Positions 13,905 through 23,610 of a DNA stretch of 64,000 nt are shown here, piece after piece. The notes below the pieces were generated by a model. It did no database searches. It saw only the letters and a list, made by a program, of their open reading frames with translations, and was not told the origin of the DNA. Origin of the DNA: CAVTGO01 sp963734275 (GTDB lineage Bacteria; Actinomycetota; UBA4738; HRBIN12); NCBI GenBank assembly GCA_963734275.1, contig CAVTGO010000013.1:310001-374000 (forward strand), given 5' to 3'. Numbering within the stretch: the stretch's first letter is position 1; every line of letters starts with the position of its first letter. Position numbers and translations under genes: made by a program.

Positions 13905-16269
13905 ATGGCGACCACGGAGAAGTTCGTCGGAGCGCCGGTCCTGCGCAAGGAGGATCCCGAGCTCCTGACCGGTCAGGCGCGGTTCGTCGAGAGCCTGAGT
14001 GCTCCCGGCATGGTGTGGATGGTGGTCGTGCGCAGCCCGTTCGCGCACGCCAAGATCACGACAGATCGACGCGTCGAAGGCTCTGGAGATGGACGGCGTG
14101 GTCGACGTGTTCACCGCCGCCGACCTCGAGGGCGAATGGGGTGGGCCGCTCCCGTTCGTGTGGCCGATCACGGAGGACATCAAGGTCCCGACCCACTGGC
14201 CGCTGACGGGTGACAAGGCGCGGTACCAGGGCGACGGCGTGGCCGTGGTCGTGGCCGAGACGCGCGTCCAGGCGGCGGACGCGGCCGAGGCGGTCGCCGT
14301 GGACTGGGAGCCGCTCGACGCGGTCACCGACATGGAAGAGGCAGTCAAGGACGGCGTCGTGCTCCACGAGGACCTCGGGACGAACAGTGTCGTCCACTGG
14401 AGCCATGGCGGCGGCGGCGACCAGGGCGTGTTCGACTCGGCGCCGGTCATCGTGAAGGAACGGTACGTCCAGCCTCGCCTGATCCCGAACGCGATCGAGA
14501 CGCGCGGCTGTCTCGCGCAGCCGTTCTCTGCGATGGGGGAGTTCACGCTGTTCAGCGCGACCCAGATCCCGCACATCGCTCGGGTCACCCTCGGCGGGAC
14601 GTGCAACATCCCCGAGTCCAAGCTGCGGGTGATCGCGCCCGACGTCGGCGGGGGGTTCGGCTCCAAGCTGAACGTCTACGCGGAGGAGGCGCTCGCCCTG
14701 GTGCTGGCGCGCCGACTCGCGCGTCCGGTCAAGTGGATCGAGGAGCGCAGCGAGAACTACCTGGCCACGACCCACGGTCGCGGCGTGATCCACGACGTGG
14801 AGCTCGCGGCCGACCGGGACGGCAAGATCCTCGGGATCCGCGTGAAAGAGCTCGCCGACATGGGCGCGTACTTCCAGCTGCTCACGCCCGGCATCCCCGA
14901 GCTCGGCGGCTGGGTCTACATGGGGCCCTACGACATGAAGGCCTACTGGTACGAGTTCACCGGCATCATGACGAACGCGACGCCCACCGACGCGTACCGC
15001 GGCGCGGGACGTCCCGAGGCGACGTTCGTGGTCGAGCGGGCGGTGGACTCGCTGGCGCGCAAGCTCGGCAAGGATCCCGCCGAGGTCCGCCGCATCAGCC
15101 TGGTCCCGAAGTTCGACGAGGCGCGCACGGCCATCAGCGGCCTCAACGTGGACTCGGGGGACTACGAGGCCGCCTTCAACCGGGCGCTCGAGATGGTGGG
15201 GTATGACGACCTGCGGAAGGAGCAGCAGCGCCGGCGCGAGCAGGGCGAGGTCCGCCAGCTCGGGATCGGCCTGTCCACCTACATCGAGATGTGCGGCCTG
15301 GCGCCATCCAACATCCTCGGCGCGCTGCGGTACGCGGCGGGCGGCTGGGACGCGTGCGTGGTCCAGTGCCTGCCCGACGGCAAGGTCGTATTGAAGATCG
15401 GGACGTCCCCGCACGGGCAGGGTCACGTCACGACGTGGGCGCAGATCGCGGCCGACACGCTCGGCGTCACGCCCGACGACATCGAGGTGGTGCACGGCGA
15501 CACGATGGTGGCGCCGCTCGGCATGGATACCTACGGCAGCCGCAGCGTTTCCGTCGGGGCGACCGCCCTGTACTACGCGCTCGAGAAGATCAAGGACAAG
15601 GCGCGCACGCTCGCTGCGCACGAGCTCGAGGTCGCCGAGGACGACCTGGACTTCGAGGGGGGCTCGTTCACGGTGAAGGGCGCGCCCGACAAGGCCCGGA
15701 CGATCATGGACCTCGCGGTCTCGGCGTGGCACGCGCACAACCTGCCCGCCGGCTTCGAGCCGAACCTGGAGACCACGGCCGTGTGGGATCCGCCGAACTT
15801 CACGTGGCCGGGGGGGACGCACGTGTGCGTCGTCGAGGTCGACACGGAGACCGGCGCCTCCCACATCACCCGGTACGTCGCGGTGGACGACTGCGGAACC
15901 GTGATCAACCCGATGATCGTGGACGGCCAGGTGCACGGCGGCGTGGCGCAGGGGATCGCCGAAGCCTTGTTCGAGGAGGCGATGTACGACGACCAGGGCA
16001 ACCTGATGACGAGCTCGATGACGCAGTACCTGATCCCGGCGGCCTCCGAGCTCCCGTCGTTCGAGCTGGACCGCACGGTAACGCCCTCGACGACGAACCC
16101 GCTCGGCGTGAAGGGGATCGGCGAGGCCGGCACGATCGCCTCGCCGCCAGCCGTGGTGAACGCGGTGATCGACGCCGTGAGCCACCTCGGCGTGACCTCC
16201 ATCGACAAGCCCGCGTCGCCCGAACGGGTGTGGCGAGCCATCCGCGACGCGAAGGGGGGTGCGGCATGA
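13905..16269 (+). CDS. Molybdenum hydroxylase large subunit, form II CoxL-like (frameshifted)
   Basis: Mo-binding catalytic subunit, about 788 aa when read through one frameshift. The ATG at 13905 opens MATTEKFVGAPVLRKEDPELLTG, which runs in frame to AHAKIT. One extra base near 14061 then moves the remainder (QIDASKALEMDGVVDVFTAADLEG onward) into another frame that stays open to 16269. The active-site loop is AYRGAGR (14992-15012), diagnostic of form II (BMS/xanthine-dehydrogenase-like) rather than the AYXCSFR of true form I CO dehydrogenase. The catalytic Glu in KGIGEAGT is present. The substrate is therefore uncertain: CO or an N-heterocycle/aldehyde. The stop overlaps the coxM start (ATGA). 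A sequencing indel is as likely as a real lesion. Confidence 0.8.
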
Positions 16270-17096
16270 TCCCCGCGGAGTTCGAGTACCAGCGCGTGGA
16301 GTTCGTGGACCACGCGATCCAGGTGCTGACCGACAACCCGGACGCCAAGATCCTGGCCGGCGGCCACTCGCTGCTGCCGCTCATGCGGCTCCGCCTGGCG
16401 CGGCCCTCGATGCTCGTGGACATCACACGCATCAAGGACCTCAGCTACGTGAAGGACGACGGCAACAGCGTCGCGATCGGCGCTCTCACCCGGCACCACG
16501 ACGTGGCCAACAGCGAGGTGCTCCAGGAGCTGTGCCCGATCGTGGCCTACGCCGCGAGCGAGATCGGCGACCCCCAGGTGCGACACGTCGGCACGATCGG
16601 GGGCTCCGTGGCCCACGCCGACCCCGCGTCGGACCTGCCGGCCGTGCTCCTGGCGCTCGGCGGCGAGATGATCGTGCGCGGGCCGAGGGGCGATGTCCGC
16701 GACGTCCCGGCGGCCGACTTCTTCCGTGGGCTGTTCGAGCCCGACCTCGCGACCAACGAGGTGCTCACCGAGATCCGCGTCCCGAAGACGGCGGGCAAGG
16801 GCTGGAGCTACATCAAGTTCCACCGGCGCGCGCAGGACTGGGCGCTCGTGGGTGTCGCAGCCGTCGGCGCGAACGGCGACGGGACGCGGGTGGCGCTGAC
16901 GAACATGGGCGACCGGCCGCTGCGGGCGACCGCCGTCGAGGCGGAGCTCGCCGCGGGAGCGGATCTGGCCGAAGCGGCGACCCGCGCCGACGAGGGCACG
17001 AGCCCGCCCTCCGACGCCTTCGCGAGTGCCGAGTACCGGCGCGAGCTCGTCAAGGTGCTCGTCCGCCGTGCGCTCGAGGAGGCGGAAGCCCGGTAG
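16266..17096 (+). CDS. coxM: Molybdenum hydroxylase medium subunit, FAD-binding (CoxM-like)
   Basis: A 276-aa FAD-binding subunit of the CO dehydrogenase/xanthine dehydrogenase family. Both FAD motifs are clear: AGGHSLLPLMRLRLARP (residues 32-48) and TIGGSVAHADPASD (about 114-127). It takes electrons from CoxS and passes them to the respiratory chain or an acceptor. The start overlaps the coxL stop in ATGA, so it is the third gene of the coxSLM operon. The C-terminal CO-dehydrogenase flavoprotein domain is complete. Confidence 0.9.
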   Translation: MIPAEFEYQRVEFVDHAIQVLTDNPDAKILAGGHSLLPLMRLRLARPSMLVDITRIKDLSYVKDDGNSVAIGALTRHHDVANSEVLQELCPIVAYAASEIGDPQVRHVGTIGGSVAHADPASDLPAVLLALGGEMIVRGPRGDVRDVPAADFFRGLFEPDLATNEVLTEIRVPKTAGKGWSYIKFHRRAQDWALVGVAAVGANGDGTRVALTNMGDRPLRATAVEAELAAGADLAEAATRADEGTSPPSDAFASAEYRRELVKVLVRRALEEAEAR

Positions 17097-17104
17097 CGCG
17101 GTCT

Positions 17105-17134
17105 TTGACGCTCGCGATCCCGTCTGACTAGATA
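17105..17134 (+). promoter_or_regulatory. Sigma-70-type promoter of the MscS gene
   Basis: TTGACG at 17105-17110, an 18-nt spacer, and TAGATA at 17129-17134. The ATG at 17140 follows 5 nt later, implying a leaderless or nearly leaderless transcript. Confidence 0.6.
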
Positions 17135-17139
17135 GACGC

Positions 17140-18012
17140 ATGCTCGCCCAAGGGTCCGACGGATCCGGGTTCGGCACGTGGTTCGACGAGCACGGTGTGA
17201 CGATCGTCGCCACGCTCGTCGTCGCCTCGCTCGTCACGGTGGCGCTGCAGGTCGCCGTGCGTCGCTTCCGACGCAAGCTCGCCGGGAGCCCGAGCGTGAC
17301 CCAGGAGCTGAACCTGCAGCGGATCGCCACGCTCACCGGAGCGCTGTCGACCGCCGGCATCGTGGTCATCTGGACGATCGCGATCCTGCTGGTCCTCGGG
17401 AACCTCGGCACGGACCTTGGGCCGTTCTTCGCGAGCGCCGGGATCGCCGGCGTGGCGCTGGGGTTCGGCGCGCAGTCGATCGTCCGCGACACGCTGTCGG
17501 GGTTCTTCATCCTGCTCGAGAACCAGTTCGGGATGGGCGACGTCCTCGAGCTCCAGACCACCGCGGGTGCGGTGACCGGCAAGGTGGAATCGCTGACGCT
17601 CCGGGTGACCACCCTCCGCGCGTTCGACGGCACCCTCCACCTGGTCCCGAACGGCAACATCCAGATCGTCAGCAACAAGTCCCGAGGATGGGCGCGGGCC
17701 ATCGTGGACGTCCGGATCGCCTACGGCGAGGACGTCGATCGTGTCCGCGGGATCTTGGAGCAGCTGTTCGAGGAGATCCAGGGCGACCCCACGCTGCACG
17801 ATTGGATCCGCGAGGGGCCGAGCGTGCTCGGGGTGGAGACGATGGCCGATTATGCGTTGGTGATCCGGGTCGTCGCCGACACCCGGCCGTCCAAGCGCTT
17901 CGACACCGAACGGCAGCTCCGCGAGCGGATCGCGAGCCGCCTGAGCGCCGAGGGCATCCGAACGCCGATGCAGCCGACGCTCACCCACGAGCCCGGGGAC
18001 CCCGGCGCCTAG
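17140..18012 (+). CDS. Small-conductance mechanosensitive channel (MscS family)
   Basis: A 290-aa membrane protein with three predicted helices (about residues 22-45, 67-92 and 95-125). The pore helix is FASAGIAGVALGFGAQSIVRDTLSGFFILLE, matching the Gly/Ala-rich TM3 of MscS, then the beta domain (GDVLELQ, VTGKVESLTLRVTTLRAFDGTLHLVPNGNI, SNKSRGW). It opens under membrane tension to release osmolytes. It has its own promoter and is not obviously linked to the flanking cox genes. Confidence 0.9.
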   Translation: MLAQGSDGSGFGTWFDEHGVTIVATLVVASLVTVALQVAVRRFRRKLAGSPSVTQELNLQRIATLTGALSTAGIVVIWTIAILLVLGNLGTDLGPFFASAGIAGVALGFGAQSIVRDTLSGFFILLENQFGMGDVLELQTTAGAVTGKVESLTLRVTTLRAFDGTLHLVPNGNIQIVSNKSRGWARAIVDVRIAYGEDVDRVRGILEQLFEEIQGDPTLHDWIREGPSVLGVETMADYALVIRVVADTRPSKRFDTERQLRERIASRLSAEGIRTPMQPTLTHEPGDPGA

Positions 18013-18037
18013 GGGCGCTCCCGGTAGGCTGGCACCC

Positions 18038-18922
18038 ATGAGCCGGTTGCCGTTCGACTCGGTGGAGGAGCTCCAGGACGCGTTGGTGGGCCAGCACTAC
18101 CTGCCCGACCGGGGCCTCGCGACCGCGATCTACCTCGCCGTGTCGCTCGACAAGCCGCTGCTCCTCGAGGGCGAGGCGGGCGTCGGCAAGACCGAGGTGG
18201 CCAAGGTGCTCGCATCGCTGCTCGGCCGCGACCTGATCCGCCTGCAGTGCTACGAAGGCATCGACGCCAGCCAGGCGCTCTACGAGTGGAACTACTCGCG
18301 GCAGCTGATCGCCGTGCGCGCGATGCAGGACGGCACTGCCGAGACCCACGTCGAGGACCTGTTCGGCCCCGAGTTCCTGGTGGAGCGCCCGCTCCTCGCG
18401 GCGATCCGCGCGGGTTCCAAGGCCGTGCTCCTGGTCGACGAGCTCGACCGCGCCGACGACGAGTTCGAGGCGTTCCTGCTGGAGATCCTCTCCGAGTTCG
18501 CGGTCACGATCCCCGAGATCGGCCCCGTGGTCGCCGAGGAGCCCCCGGTCGTCGTGGTCACCTCGAACCGCACGCGCGAGCTCCACGACGCGCTGAAGCG
18601 CCGGTGCCTCTACCACTGGATCGATCACCCGGCGCTTGACCGCGAGATCCAGATCATCCGCACACGGGCACCCGAGGTGCCCGAGGCGCTCGCGCGCGAC
18701 GTGGCCACGGCCGTGAACCGCCTCCGAGGGTTCGACATCGCGAAGCGGCCCGGCGTGGCCGAGACGATCGACTGGGCGAACGCGGTCTCGTTCCTCGGCG
18801 TGGAGCACCTCGACGAGGAGACCGCGGCGGCGACCCTCGGGGCCGTGCTGAAGGACCACGACGACCAGCTGCTCGCCTCGTCGAAGCTGGCCGAGGTCGT
18901 CGCCGATGCCGACGGCGCCTAG
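18038..18922 (+). CDS. coxD: MoxR-type AAA+ ATPase (CoxD-like)
   Basis: A 294-aa AAA+ ATPase of the MoxR/CoxD branch. Walker A is GEAGVGKTE (about residues 45-53), Walker B is VLLVDELDRAD, and sensor 1 is VVTSNRTREL. CoxD works with CoxE as a chaperone pair in assembling the Mo-Cu or Mo centre of CoxL-type enzymes. TAGGCT lies 7 nt before the ATG, so initiation is probably leaderless. It overlaps the VWA gene by 17 bp, indicating one operon. Confidence 0.85.
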   Translation: MSRLPFDSVEELQDALVGQHYLPDRGLATAIYLAVSLDKPLLLEGEAGVGKTEVAKVLASLLGRDLIRLQCYEGIDASQALYEWNYSRQLIAVRAMQDGTAETHVEDLFGPEFLVERPLLAAIRAGSKAVLLVDELDRADDEFEAFLLEILSEFAVTIPEIGPVVAEEPPVVVVTSNRTRELHDALKRRCLYHWIDHPALDREIQIIRTRAPEVPEALARDVATAVNRLRGFDIAKRPGVAETIDWANAVSFLGVEHLDEETAAATLGAVLKDHDDQLLASSKLAEVVADADGA

Positions 18923-20081
18923 CCCCGCCCCCGAGGCCGAGGCGCTCGAGCGCCTGATCGGGTTCGGCCGCGAGCTCCGCCGCCGCGGGTTCCCCGTCGG
19001 GACGGGACGCATCGTCACGTTCTGCCGCTCCGCGGCCGCGCTGGGCGCGCTCGACCGGACCGACCTGTACTGGGCCGCTCGTGCGACGCTGATCTCCCGC
19101 CCCGAGGACGTCGAGGCGTTCGACCTCGCCTTCGACGCGTGGTTCCGCGAGGGCATCCGCATCGAGCTGAACCTGCCCGGCGGCGACCCGGCCGAGGGCG
19201 CCGGCCGGGCCGCCGAGGGCGAGGACGCGCTCGAGGTGGTCGAGGACCGGATCATCGCCAAGGAATGGCACGAGCTCGACGACGGCGTGGAACCCGAGGG
19301 GGAGGCGGCGATCAGGATCGTCGCCAGCGCCGCCGAGGCCTTGCGGGAGAAGTCCTTCGCCGACCTCACCGAGGACGAGCGCCGCCGCGTCGCCCTGCTG
19401 ATCCGTCGGCTGGTGGTCAACGTCCCCGTCCGCCACACGCGGCGGTACCGCTCGGCGTCGAGCGGCCCGAGGTTCGACGTGAAGCGCACGCTCCGCCGGT
19501 CGCTGCGGACCCAGGGCGAACCGTTCCACCGCGCCTGGCGGGATCGACGGACCCGGACGCGCCCCCTCGTGCTGATCTTGGACATCTCGGGCTCGATGGC
19601 GCCGTACTCGCGCGCGCTCGTGCAGTTCGGGTTCGCGGCCATGGCGGCCGGGCGCAAGGTCGAGGTGTTCTGCTTCGGCACGCGGCTCACGCGCGTGACG
19701 CGCACCCTGCGCACCAAGGACCCCGAGCGCGCGATGCGCGAGATCGGGCGACTGGTCGAGGACTGGGAGGGCGGAACGCGCATCGGCGAGTCGCTCAAGG
19801 CGCTCGTCGACGGGTGGAGCCAGCGCGCGGCGCTCCGCGGCGCCGTCTGCGTGATCTGCTCGGACGGCCTCGAGCGCGGCGAGCCCGACCTGCTCCGCGC
19901 GCAGATGGCCAAGCTCCGGCGACTCGTCCATCGGATCGTCTGGGTGAACCCGCTGAAGGGGAGCCCGCACTACGAGCCCCTCGCCCGCGGGATGGCCGCC
20001 GCCCTGCCCTCGATCGACGTGTTCCTGGCCGGCCACAACCTCGAGAGCCTCGAGGAGCTCGGCCGCGTGCTCGCCGACTAG
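18906..20081 (+). CDS. coxE: VWA-domain protein (CoxE-like)
   Basis: A 391-aa protein of the CoxE/VWA-containing family. The N-terminal helical half (RLIGFGRELRRRGFPVGTGRIVTFCRSA) is typical of CoxE. The VWA domain begins at LVLILDISGSMAPYSRAL, where DISGSM is the MIDAS metal site. GGTRIGESLKAL and ICSDGLERGEPDLL complete it. It pairs with the MoxR ATPase just upstream, whose stop it overlaps, in maturation of the molybdenum hydroxylase. No export signal is visible, so it acts in the cytoplasm. Confidence 0.87.
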   Translation: MPTAPSPAPEAEALERLIGFGRELRRRGFPVGTGRIVTFCRSAAALGALDRTDLYWAARATLISRPEDVEAFDLAFDAWFREGIRIELNLPGGDPAEGAGRAAEGEDALEVVEDRIIAKEWHELDDGVEPEGEAAIRIVASAAEALREKSFADLTEDERRRVALLIRRLVVNVPVRHTRRYRSASSGPRFDVKRTLRRSLRTQGEPFHRAWRDRRTRTRPLVLILDISGSMAPYSRALVQFGFAAMAAGRKVEVFCFGTRLTRVTRTLRTKDPERAMREIGRLVEDWEGGTRIGESLKALVDGWSQRAALRGAVCVICSDGLERGEPDLLRAQMAKLRRLVHRIVWVNPLKGSPHYEPLARGMAAALPSIDVFLAGHNLESLEELGRVLAD

Positions 20082-20082
20082 G

Positions 20083-20908
20083 ATGCCCGGCGTGGAGGAG
20101 CAACCGGGTCGGGTCCGGCGGATGGGCCGGCTCACCGAGCAGGCCGGGGACGACCTCCTCACCTACGGCGGGTACCTGCAGGTCCCCGAGCTCCTGTCGC
20201 TGCAACAGCTGCGCTCCGAGCCCCCCGTCCACGACGAGCTGCTGTTCATCGTCGTCCACCAGGCGTACGAGCTCTGGTTCAAGCAGCTGATCTTCGAGCT
20301 CGAGTCCATCCGCGACCGGCTGATCGCCGGCGAGCCCGAGCGCGCGCGACACGAGCTCACCAGGGTGCACGCGATCGAGCGGGTGCTGATCGAGCACATC
20401 GAGGTGCTCAAGACGATGTCGCCGCAGGACTTCCTGGAGTTCCGGTCGCTCCTCACGCCGGCGTCGGGGTTCCAGTCGGTCCAGTTCCGCGAGGTGGAGT
20501 TCTGTCCGGGCCTGAAGGACCGGCGGTACCTGCGCGAGCTCGCCGCCTCCGCCGAGGACCTCGCGCGCCTGGCCCGCCGTCTGGACGAGCCGACGGTCTG
20601 GGACGGGTTCTGCGCGCTTGCTCGAGGCGCACGATCTGCCGATGCCGTCCGACGACGAGGACGTCCGCGCCGCGAGCCTGCTCCGGATGGCGCGCGAGCC
20701 GGAGCACGCGATGCTCTTCGCGGTGTCCGAGGCGCTCCTCGACCACGACGAGGCGTTCGCGACGTGGCGCTACCACCACGTGCTGATGGTCGAGCGCGAG
20801 ATCGGCGCGAAGCAGGGGACCGGTGGGTCGTCCGGCGTCGGGTACCTCCGCTCCACGCTGGACAAGCGGTTCTTCCCCGAGCTATGGGGGCTCCGCTCGG
20901 GGCTCTGA
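20083..20908 (+). CDS. kynA: Tryptophan 2,3-dioxygenase (frameshifted)
   Basis: Heme dioxygenase opening the indole ring of Trp to N-formylkynurenine; about 275 aa when read through one frameshift. The N-terminal half has the family pattern LTYGGYLQVPELLSLQ, HDELLFIVVHQAYELWFKQ and LTPASGFQSVQFREVE. After TVWDGFCAL one extra base (about 20620) shifts the frame. The second half, LEAHDLPMPSDDED through WRYHHVLMVEREIGAKQGTGGSSGVGYL to RFFPELWGLRS, remains intact. The heme-ligand region (WRYHHVLMVER) and the substrate-loop GTGGSSG are conserved, so function was recently under selection. It begins 1 nt after the coxE stop. The only possible kynurenine-pathway partner in the window is the aminotransferase at 25024. 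Confidence 0.82.
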
Positions 20909-20921
20909 GTCCCGGCCGCGG

Positions 20922-21680
20922 CTACCGGTCCGCGCGAGCGGCGACGTACCCGTCGACGAGCGCGAGCAGTCGCGCCCGGTCGAAGCTGTCGTCGTGGCCG
21001 CCGTGGACGACGCGCACCGGGAGGTCGCGCAGGCGCTCCATGCTGCGGACGTAGTCGGGGATGTCCGACTCGGGGAGCTCGTCCAGCAGGACCCCGCTCT
21101 CGTACACGCAATCGCCCGAGAACAGCGTGGCGGTCGCCGCCTCCCACAGCCCGATCTCGCCGGGCGTGTGGCCGGGCAGGTGCAGCACCTCGAACCGTCG
21201 ATCGCCGAGATCGACGACGTCGCCCTCCTCGACGACGCGCGTCGGTGGCGCGGGCGTCACGCGGTAGGCGGTGGGGTCGAAGCCCTCGCGCGGCCACGCC
21301 GTCAGGAGCCGCTCGGGCGCCTCGTAGCCCGAGAGCTCCTCGGGCGGGTAGTCCTCGATCACGACGCTCGCGAACCCCGCGGCGGTCGCGACGGCCTCGG
21401 CGTCGTCGCGGTGGACGACCACCTCGTCGAACTCGTGCAGTCCGCCGGTGTGGTCGAAGTGCCGGTGGGTGGCCACCGCGATCACCGGCCGCTCGAACAG
21501 GTCGGCCAGCTCCGAGCGCAGGCTCGCGAGCCCGAGCCCCGAGTCCACCAGCAGATCCCGCTCGCGTCCGCGCACCAGGAACAGGTTCGCGCGGAGGAAC
21601 GGATCGACGTGGGGCTCGTGGATCACGACCACGCCCTCCGCTATGGTCCGGTGCTCGAACCAATGGTCGGCCACCTGCAC
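20922..21680 (-). CDS. MBL-fold metallo-hydrolase
   Basis: A 252-aa metallo-beta-lactamase-fold protein. Metal-binding THRHFDHTGG is the HxHxDH motif, GHTPGEIGLW and SGDCVYESG supply the third His and the bridging Asp, and VVHGGHDDSFD is the terminal His site. The family is broad (glyoxalase II-like hydrolases, thioesterases and others), and the substrate cannot be assigned. It starts at GTG and is convergent with the kynA gene, with a 13-nt gap. Confidence 0.85.
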   Translation of the reverse strand: MQVADHWFEHRTIAEGVVVIHEPHVDPFLRANLFLVRGRERDLLVDSGLGLASLRSELADLFERPVIAVATHRHFDHTGGLHEFDEVVVHRDDAEAVATAAGFASVVIEDYPPEELSGYEAPERLLTAWPREGFDPTAYRVTPAPPTRVVEEGDVVDLGDRRFEVLHLPGHTPGEIGLWEAATATLFSGDCVYESGVLLDELPESDIPDYVRSMERLRDLPVRVVHGGHDDSFDRARLLALVDGYVAARADR

Positions 21681-21751
21681 GAGCGCTCCTCCCGGTTGAC
21701 GCCTCGACCCTAGGAGGGTAGACCGGCCTCCACCGACGGGGAGGAGGGCTC

Positions 21752-22135
21752 GTGAAGGACCTGAGGGTCACGCTCGAGGACCGGCCCGGCGAGCTCGCGC
21801 GGCTGGGCGAGACGCTCGGCGCCGCCGGGATCAACATCGAGGGCATGTGCGCCGTCACGGCCGATGGTCACGGCGTCGTTCACCTCCTCGTCGAGGACAC
21901 GATGGCGACCCGGAAGGCGCTCGAGGGCGCCGGTATCAAGGTCGAGGCGGAGGCCGATCCGATCGTGTCCGAGTTCCTCGCCGACGGCGCCGACCGTCCC
22001 GGCACCCTGGGCGCGATGGCCCGCGCGGTCTCGGACGTCGGCGTGAACGTCCGGGTGGTGTACGTCGCGACCGGCAACCGCAGCGTCCTGGTCACGAGCG
22101 ACAACGCGAAGGCCATGGCGGCCCTCGGGTTGTAG
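21752..22135 (+). CDS. Tandem ACT-domain protein
   Basis: A 127-aa protein consisting of two ACT domains only: MKDLRVTLEDRPGELARLGETLGAAGINIEGM, then DRPGTLGAMARAVSDVGVNVRVVYVA. ACT pairs bind amino acids and usually regulate an enzyme, so this stand-alone form is probably a small amino-acid sensor. It starts at GTG with a strong GGGGAGGAGG. It is convergent with glcF (3-nt gap). The ligand is unknown. Confidence 0.85.
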   Translation: MKDLRVTLEDRPGELARLGETLGAAGINIEGMCAVTADGHGVVHLLVEDTMATRKALEGAGIKVEAEADPIVSEFLADGADRPGTLGAMARAVSDVGVNVRVVYVATGNRSVLVTSDNAKAMAALGL

Positions 22136-22138
22136 CGC

Positions 22139-23437
22139 TCAGCCCTCGGCGAGGTAGGCCCGGTCCAAGAGCTCCACGGGGTGGACGACCTCCACCTCGA
22201 CGCCGAGCTCGCGCGTTCCCAATGCGAGCTGCATCGTGCACCCGGGGTTCGCGCTCGCGATCACGCGGACCCCCGTCGACGCGATCGCCTCCGCCTTGCG
22301 ACGGCGCAGCTCGGAGGACATCGCCGGCTCGAGCACGTTGTAGAGGCCGGCGGCGCCACAGCACATGTCGCCGCCCGGCAGGTCGACGACCTCGACGCCC
22401 GGGATCTTCATCAGGACCGCGCGCGGCTGCTCGCGGATCCCCTGCGCGCGGAGCGCGTGACACGCGTCGTGGTAGCCGACCCGGTCGAGCCCCGCCGGCG
22501 AGGCGGGCGCCTCCACGCCGTGGACGTCCAGGAACTCCATCACGTCGCGGACCTTCGCCGAGAGCGCGGCCGCAGCGGGCGTGCCGAGCAGTTGACCGAC
22601 GTCCCGCAGGTGCGCGCCGCAGCCCGCGGCGTTCACGAGCACGTGATCGGCCTGCGCGAAGACCCGGGCGTTGCGAGCGGCAAGCTTGCGGGCCGTGTCG
22701 AGCCGGCCGTTGTGGGCCGCCAGCGCCCCGCAGCACACCTGGCTCCTCGGGACCACGACGCGCCACCCGTTGCGGGCGAGGACGCGGATCGTGGCTCGGT
22801 TCACGCCTCGGAACCATCGATCCTGAACGCACCCCGAGAGCATCGCGACGGTGCCGCGCGCCTCGCCGTGCGGTTCCGTGATGCGCGGGAGGCGGCGGAA
22901 GAGCTCGGAGCGTTCCGGCACGAGCTCGCGCACCCTCCTCGGCGAGAGGAGCAGCCCCACCGGCTGCAGCGCGGCCGCGAGCCACAGCAGCTTCCTGCGG
23001 GGCAGGATCACGTCGAGGCCGAGCCACCGGACGAACCGCGCCCGGCGAGAACGGAGCGGCTCGATCTGCGAGCGGGCCCCCTCCATCATCCGGCCGAAGG
23101 GAACGTGCGAGGGGCACACGTCCTCGCACGCGCGGCACGCGAGGCACAGGTCCATGAAGCGCGAGAACGTCGCGTCGACCTCGGCGAGGCCCTCGTCCAC
23201 GGCCCGCATCGCCGTGATGCGGCCACGCGGCGACGCCGACTCCTCGCCGGTCAGCCGGTAGGTCGGACAGTGGGGGAGACAGAGGCCGCACGCGACGCAC
23301 AGCGATAGGTCGGCCTCCGTAGGAGCGTCACCGGGGAGCGGCCACCCGGGCTCGGCGCCCGGGATCGGCCCGACGAAACGGACGCCCTCGGGCATCTGCG
23401 TCCCGATCGGGACGGTGGGATCGAGCTCGGTCGCCAC
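22139..23437 (-). CDS. glcF: Glycolate oxidase iron-sulfur subunit GlcF
   Basis: A 432-aa protein with two N-terminal [4Fe-4S] motifs (CVACGLCLPHCP and CLACRACEDVCP, about residues 47-115) and two CCG domains (VCCGALAAHNGR and MCCGAAGLYN). This is the architecture of GlcF, the electron-transfer subunit of the membrane-associated glycolate oxidase GlcDEF. The GTG start has a GACGAT hexamer just upstream. Its partners glcD and glcE lie 3.4 kb further on, on the same strand, separated by unrelated genes. Alternatives within the family are lactate utilisation LutA or GlpC, but size and partner genes favour GlcF. Confidence 0.87.
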   Translation of the reverse strand: MATELDPTVPIGTQMPEGVRFVGPIPGAEPGWPLPGDAPTEADLSLCVACGLCLPHCPTYRLTGEESASPRGRITAMRAVDEGLAEVDATFSRFMDLCLACRACEDVCPSHVPFGRMMEGARSQIEPLRSRRARFVRWLGLDVILPRRKLLWLAAALQPVGLLLSPRRVRELVPERSELFRRLPRITEPHGEARGTVAMLSGCVQDRWFRGVNRATIRVLARNGWRVVVPRSQVCCGALAAHNGRLDTARKLAARNARVFAQADHVLVNAAGCGAHLRDVGQLLGTPAAAALSAKVRDVMEFLDVHGVEAPASPAGLDRVGYHDACHALRAQGIREQPRAVLMKIPGVEVVDLPGGDMCCGAAGLYNVLEPAMSSELRRRKAEAIASTGVRVIASANPGCTMQLALGTRELGVEVEVVHPVELLDRAYLAEG

Positions 23438-23610
23438 GGTCGGATCGTCTCACGATCGCGGTAGTCCGTGATCCGCGAGATGACGCGACGTCGATCGCTC
23501 GCGATGCGCCCAGTGCCCGGGCAAGCGAAGTGAGACAATGAAGATGCGTACCGTTCAATGGGACTGTCTGCGAAGAGGCCGTCGGCCGCCCCTCGGATAG
23601 AGGAGGCATC

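Noticed and set aside
14992..15012. Form I (true CO dehydrogenase) CoxL
   Set aside because: The loop reads AYRGAGR rather than AYXCSFR, so form I was not called.
20611..20630. Programmed +1 frameshifting in kynA (and likewise coxL, rsmI)
   Set aside because: No slippery codon, stop codon or stimulatory element is common to the sites; indel error or recent mutation is simpler. The similar CTCG context was only recorded as a finding.
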